A DNA stretch of 37,738 bases from Cochliopodium minus (taxonomy: Eukaryota > Discosea > Himatismenida > Cochliopodiidae): assembly GCA_024220525.1 (NCBI GenBank), contig JAMYWO010000040.1:171735-209472 (forward strand), written 5' to 3'. The notes below the pieces were generated by a model that saw only the letters and a program-made list of their open reading frames with translations, was not told the origin of the DNA and made no database searches. Position numbers and translations under genes: made by a program. Position 1 is the stretch's first letter. Each line of letters begins with the position of its first letter. Below, piece after piece: positions 33,364-37,738 of this stretch.

Positions 33364-35567
33364 ATGAATTCAAAAGAAAAAACAAAACTTCCAAGCAAAA
33401 GAGATGTGGTTGCTTGCAGTAATATATCCAAATGAACAAAAAAATTTCCATAAAAATTTTTAATCACTTTTCAAAAAATTTAATCCAAGTGAGTTGCCGA
33501 AAGAACCATAAGGTATATAAAAAAAAAATATTTGGAAAATAACTGAATAAAATGTTCTAAAAATTCAAATAAAGAAATGTGATGGAAAAAGGTAAATTGG
33601 ATTCAAAAGATTTTATCAATATAAAATTGATTTTTTATTGTTATTTAGACCATGTTCATATTGTGTAAAAAGAAAAGTGGAATGTGTAGAAAATGAAAAA
33701 AGAAAAGCTCATGGTAAAATATCATTTGAAGATAATCATTCATCCTCCCTTATTAATTTATTATCATTGTTAGGAAGACCTAAAAATCCAGAAGAATTAA
33801 AGAGATTGAAGAAGGAAGGGATAATTTGTGAATCATGTAAAAATAGGCAACAATATAATGGTAAAATAATAATCCCATTGAATTTACTTTGAAATACGAA
33901 CAAAGTTAATTCAAATATATAAATTTGATTCGATTTCACTGAAAATAATTATATTATTTTATAAAAAAATTAAATTTTAAAAGCGAAATTTTGTTCTGAG
34001 TGTGGTTTTAAATTCCTCCAAAACGCAAACAAAAAAACCAAAGTGAACGTAGATCCAAGAGACAAAGAAATAGAGTCACTGAAAAGAAAGATCGAAGAAA
34101 TGACCAAAGTCTTCGAGTACAAGACCCTTAATCGTAAAAAAAAAAAAATAGAAAAAATTCATTAAATCATCTTTTAATTATTTCATCTTTTTTTTTTAAA
34201 TGAAAGCTTTTGGGAATGAAATGATGATGGTCACAAAAATATTTTTTCCAAAAGAAGAGAAGATTACGTATCCCTTCAAATCTTTCGTTTTGGGTTACAA
34301 TTTTTTACATTTTTGGAATGTTTTAATTTTTTTATTTATTTTTTTAAAAATTTATTATTTATTTTTTTTTTTTTTACCTTGAATATATTTTTTATTTATT
34401 TTTTTAAAATTAATTTTTTTTAATATATTTTTTAAAAGATGTTTCTGCTTCGTTCCAAAATTTATTGGGATACAATAGTCTTAAAAATATGTTCTATCCG
34501 AACCTCATTCACAAAAGACATCACCACGTCATGGACAAGAAAAAATATAAGTTCACCTTACAAAGATCTGATGATGTTGTAATGACAAGTTTGGTTTTTA
34601 CTTCCAATGTTCTATGGAAACAAGCTGATGGAAATTATGTTCATGTAAATCGATCTATTTTTTTTTTTCTAATTAATCAGTTATTAAAATTAAATCATTT
34701 TTCAATTTAATCATTTTTTTTCAAATAAAAAAAAATTCAAAAAGGCCATTGTACAAAATAATATGTATTGTGTAACAAATTTTTTAAATCTTGTTTTTGC
34801 AAACTTTTTTTTTTTCTTAACAATTATTTTCTTAGGATACTGATACTGGATTTCCAAGTAAATATTCCATTTTTATTTAAATTTTTTTTTTTAAATGTTT
34901 TAAAACTGTTATTTATTTTTTTAAAAAAGGTTTCAACGTTATCAACGTGAAGAAAGTGGTTAATATTTATCCTGATGACAGCCAAATGCCCCCTCGTTTG
35001 AATCATCTCATGAACATTACCATCGTGTGCAATACCAAACACCAGTTGGCTGATTATATGAGTAGATTCACTGCCTATCCCATCCTTGAAAAACCTCTAA
35101 ACAATAATCATAATATTGATAATGTCAATTTTTATAATAATTTTGATAATAATATAAATGTAAATAATAATTTCTTTGTTGACAATAATGTTAATGATAA
35201 TTTCAATAATAATATTTTGGATGTCAATAGTTTGGAAAACAGCAACAACATCAATTTGTTTAAGAACAACTGCAGTTATCAAGATCTAAACATTTTGAGC
35301 ATTTCTTCAGAGGATTTAACCTTTTCCACTCCCAACATTGATTTCTTTTCAAACTGTGTAAATCTCAACAATAACAATAATCCTTCTTCTTCTTCTTCTT
35401 GTATGAATAATATTTGTAATCTTTCTAACAATTTCCCCAAAAACAATTTTAACCCTAACAGTAACTTGTCTTCCAGTAACTCTTTGATTGTACCAATATC
35501 TAATGACACCAATATATCTTTGTTTGAGAGTGAGTTGGAAAGCGAAAATTTGTTTACCTTTTTCTGA
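33364..35567 (+). CDS. ZP14: Zn2Cys6-zinc ribbon-coiled coil-PAS putative transcription factor, most divergent right-hand copy
   Basis: Exons 33364-33418, 33490-33512 (23 nt), 33575-33591 (17 nt), 33649-33713, 33774-33860, 33984-34133, 34207-34293, 34439-34644, 34745-34771 (27 nt), 34836-34857 (22 nt) and 34930-35567 close to about 458 aa. It combines both zinc-cluster intron positions known in the array: inside the first CxxC as in ZP11-13, and around KCDGK as in ZP2/3. Motifs: SCRKNHKKCDGKRPC, KRKAHGRPK, CESC...CSECG, coiled coil, MMMVTKIFFP, YPFKSFVL, FQNLLGYNSLKNM, YPNLIHKRHHH, QADGNYVH, post-PAS VKKVVNIYPDDSQMP. The Asn-rich tail ends ESENLFTFF-stop. PAS exons resemble ZP1 rather than its neighbour ZP13. 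One donor is GTTACA. Confidence 0.85.
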
Positions 35568-35738
35568 CCTTTCTCTCTTTTTGAATAAATATTGTCATTA
35601 AAAGGTTTGTGTAAATAAATATGAAGAATTAAAATCTAAGATTTTGTTTCAATCATCAAAGGATAACTTTGAATAATCTAAATTGTGGAATTAATAAAAG
35701 TTTTGATACATTTTGAAAAAAAAAAATAAAAAAAAAAA

Positions 35739-37738
35739 ATGTTGAGTGGGTAATAATTTTCAGTTTTTTTTTTTTAAATCACTATTTATTCACAATATTC
35801 TATTCTGAAAGGTATATGGAGGATTTATTGAAAATGTTGGAAGATGCTGGTCCTGAATATATGAGTATATTTTCCAAGATGAAAGAAGATACAAGGAAAG
35901 CCATCAAAGAATTAGAAAAATTGGGTGCAAGGGGTGAATCAATGGCCTATCTCATTCTTGCAGATATTTATACAAGTGGAACTGATACTATTCTTGCTGA
36001 TAAGCAAAAAATGCTTTTTTATTTGGAAAAGGCAGCAGAATTGAATGATTGCAGGGCTTATTTTTCTTTGGTAAAAATAAAAAAAATAAAAATCCCTTCT
36101 TTTTTTATTTCACTGTTTTAAATTTTGTCAAAAATTAATATCCGGTTGACAAAGTTAAGAAATTTTGTAGATGTCTAAATAAAATTTAGAGATTTTAAAC
36201 AAAAGAAATAGAAATTCTTTCAAACAATTTTTAAAATAATGCTTTATTTTTATTTTTTATGTTTAAATTCTTCAATGGATGTAAATTAATAATTTTTTCC
36301 TTTTTTTTTATTTTTTGAAGGGATGTGTTTACTACAATGGGCAGAGTTATCTTTTTTAAAAAACATTTAAATTAAAAAAATTTTTTATATTTAATAAAAA
36401 AAGCTGGAGTAAAAATTAGCATTGAGAAGGCCATTAAATATTGGGAACGGTAAAAATTTTGCGTCAAAAACCTTTTTTAAAATTTGTGAAATAAAAATAC
36501 ATAACAAATTAGGGCAACAGAATTAGGATCAGTATTGGCTTCTTACAATTATGGAAGAACGTATCTTGAAGGAATTTTAAATACAAAAATTGATATCAAA
36601 AAAGGTTTTTTAAAATTTATTTACTTATTTATTTATTACTTTTTTGATTTAATTTAGTTTTCGATTATCTTTTTATTTTTTTGATTTTATTTTATTTAAT
36701 TTTTTTTGAATTTTTTTTTGTATTTTTTAATTTAGGTTTGGAATACATTCATAAAGGTGTTCTTTTGGGAGATCGTTATTCTATTTATTTTATGGGAGCT
36801 GCTTATTCTTTGGGCAAGATTTTTATGAAAAAAATAATTTTACACCAATATTTATATTAATATTTGTTTTTTTTTTTAATTTATTTTTTTTATTTTTTTT
36901 ATTTTAAATTTTTAAATTTTTTATAACAGGACTTTATGGTTGCGAAAAAAATGAAAAAAAAGCCTTTGAATACATTGAAAAATCTGCCAAAATGGATCAC
37001 CCCGCTGCTCTACATGCTCTTGGAATGGCTTACTCAAAGGGGAATTCCATTTACAAGTAAAAAAAATTTTGACAAAAAAGAAATATTTTTATTTAATTAA
37101 TAAATAAATATTAAAAAATTAGTTCAAAAAAAAAAAAAAAATTAAATCTGAAATAAATTTAAAAAAATAAAAATTTTTAAAAAAAAAGAGTTGATTGTCA
37201 GAAAGCATTCAAATATTACGAAACAGCAGCGGAAAAAGGAAATTTGGAGAGTCTTTATTGTTTGGGGGTTTTGTATCACGATGGAATGGGTGTTCAACAA
37301 GATTTTAAGATGGCGGAACATTATTTCTTGCAAGCTTTCGAACAAAAAGTTTGCTCTTCTTCTGCTTACTATCTTTCCAAAATGTATTATAGAGGTGAAA
37401 TTAATGGAGAAAGAGATGAGAAAAAAGGTATTTATTTTTTTATGATTATAAGAATTTAAAATTATTATTTTTAATTTTAATTTTAATTTTTATATTATTT
37501 TATTATTTTTTTTTATTTAATTTAATATTTCATTTTCATCTTTTTCACTTATTATTTCTTAAAACTTTTTATTTTATTATCGATTTTTTAAAGGATTTCA
37601 TTATATAAATCTTTCTGCAAGTTTGGGAAATGTGGGTGCTGTAAAAACTCTCGAAAGGATCAAAAAAGATACACAAAAAAATAACAAAGAGGAGATGTAT
37701 TATCAGAACATCATTAAGGAAATGTACAGCAATCAAAA
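35739..37738 (+). CDS. Sel1/TPR-like repeat protein, 3' end outside window
   Basis: Exons 35739-35749 (11 nt), 35812-36070, 36321-36345, 36404-36449, 36513-36604, 36736-36813, 36930-37056, 37189-37427 and 37594-37738 keep frame throughout, giving about 340 residues so far. Successive 36-40 residue units carry the Sel1 pattern (ALxxLGxxYxxG...KAFxYxxKAA): CRAYFSLGCVYYNGQ, EKAIKYWERATELGS, LEYIHKGVLLGD, KKAFEYIEKSAKMDHPAALH, QKAFKYYETAAEKGN, LGVLYHDGMGV, KKGFHYINLSASLGN. Such solenoids act as protein-binding scaffolds, often around kinases or the ER (family knowledge); the partner here is unknown. The intron after 36813 has a GC donor (GCAAG...ACAG). Donors GTTATC and GTTTTT are also used. No signal peptide is apparent. 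Confidence 0.8.

Overview
The window is nuclear DNA of a very AT-rich eukaryote. Genes are broken into many short exons by 40-250 nt introns, mostly GTAAAW...(T-rich)AG. Gene content is Zn2Cys6 zinc-cluster regulators with a PAS-like domain, a Crinkler-type effector, Sel1 repeats and a decayed tyrosine phosphatase. Together this fits an early-diverging, AT-rich fungus, possibly of the Glomeromycotina/Mucoromycota type. An amoebozoan cannot be excluded from sequence alone, and this assignment is inference.

The dominant feature is a head-to-tail, all plus-strand array of 14 paralogous genes, here called ZP1 to ZP14. They occupy about 1-4.45 kb (ZP1-3) and 14.0-35.6 kb (ZP4-14). Most reconstruct as the same modular protein: Zn2Cys6 cluster, KRKxxGRP (AT-hook-like) motif, CxxC...CxxCG zinc ribbon, coiled coil, PAS-like domain, a conserved post-PAS block, an Asn/Ser-rich acidic tail, and a terminal motif of the type D-x-F-F-x-L-F immediately before the stop. 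Exon joins were made by hand. In the full-length members ZP2, ZP3 and ZP6-ZP14 the reading phases close exactly; ZP5 has one join that does not. Neighbouring copies share almost identical DNA-binding exons (ZP8/ZP9; ZP11/12/13) or tails (ZP11/12), while their PAS exons have diverged. This looks like constant output modules combined with variable sensor modules.

The array is split by a 9.5 kb insert (4.5-14 kb). It contains a short ORF with a possible ubiquitin-like header; a seven-exon Crinkler-like gene (SAM-like header, P-loop NTPase, restriction-endonuclease-like end, basic nuclear-localisation tail); a frame-broken protein tyrosine phosphatase relic; a tRNA-Thr-like gene with an abnormally short anticodon loop; a second decayed gene of unknown type; and a 253-bp hAT-like MITE. 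ZP4, at the right edge of this insert, has lost its DNA-binding half.

The right end (35.7-37.7 kb) is the 5' part of a multi-exon Sel1/TPR-like repeat gene that runs off the window. Exon coordinates are hand-derived and may be off by a base or two.
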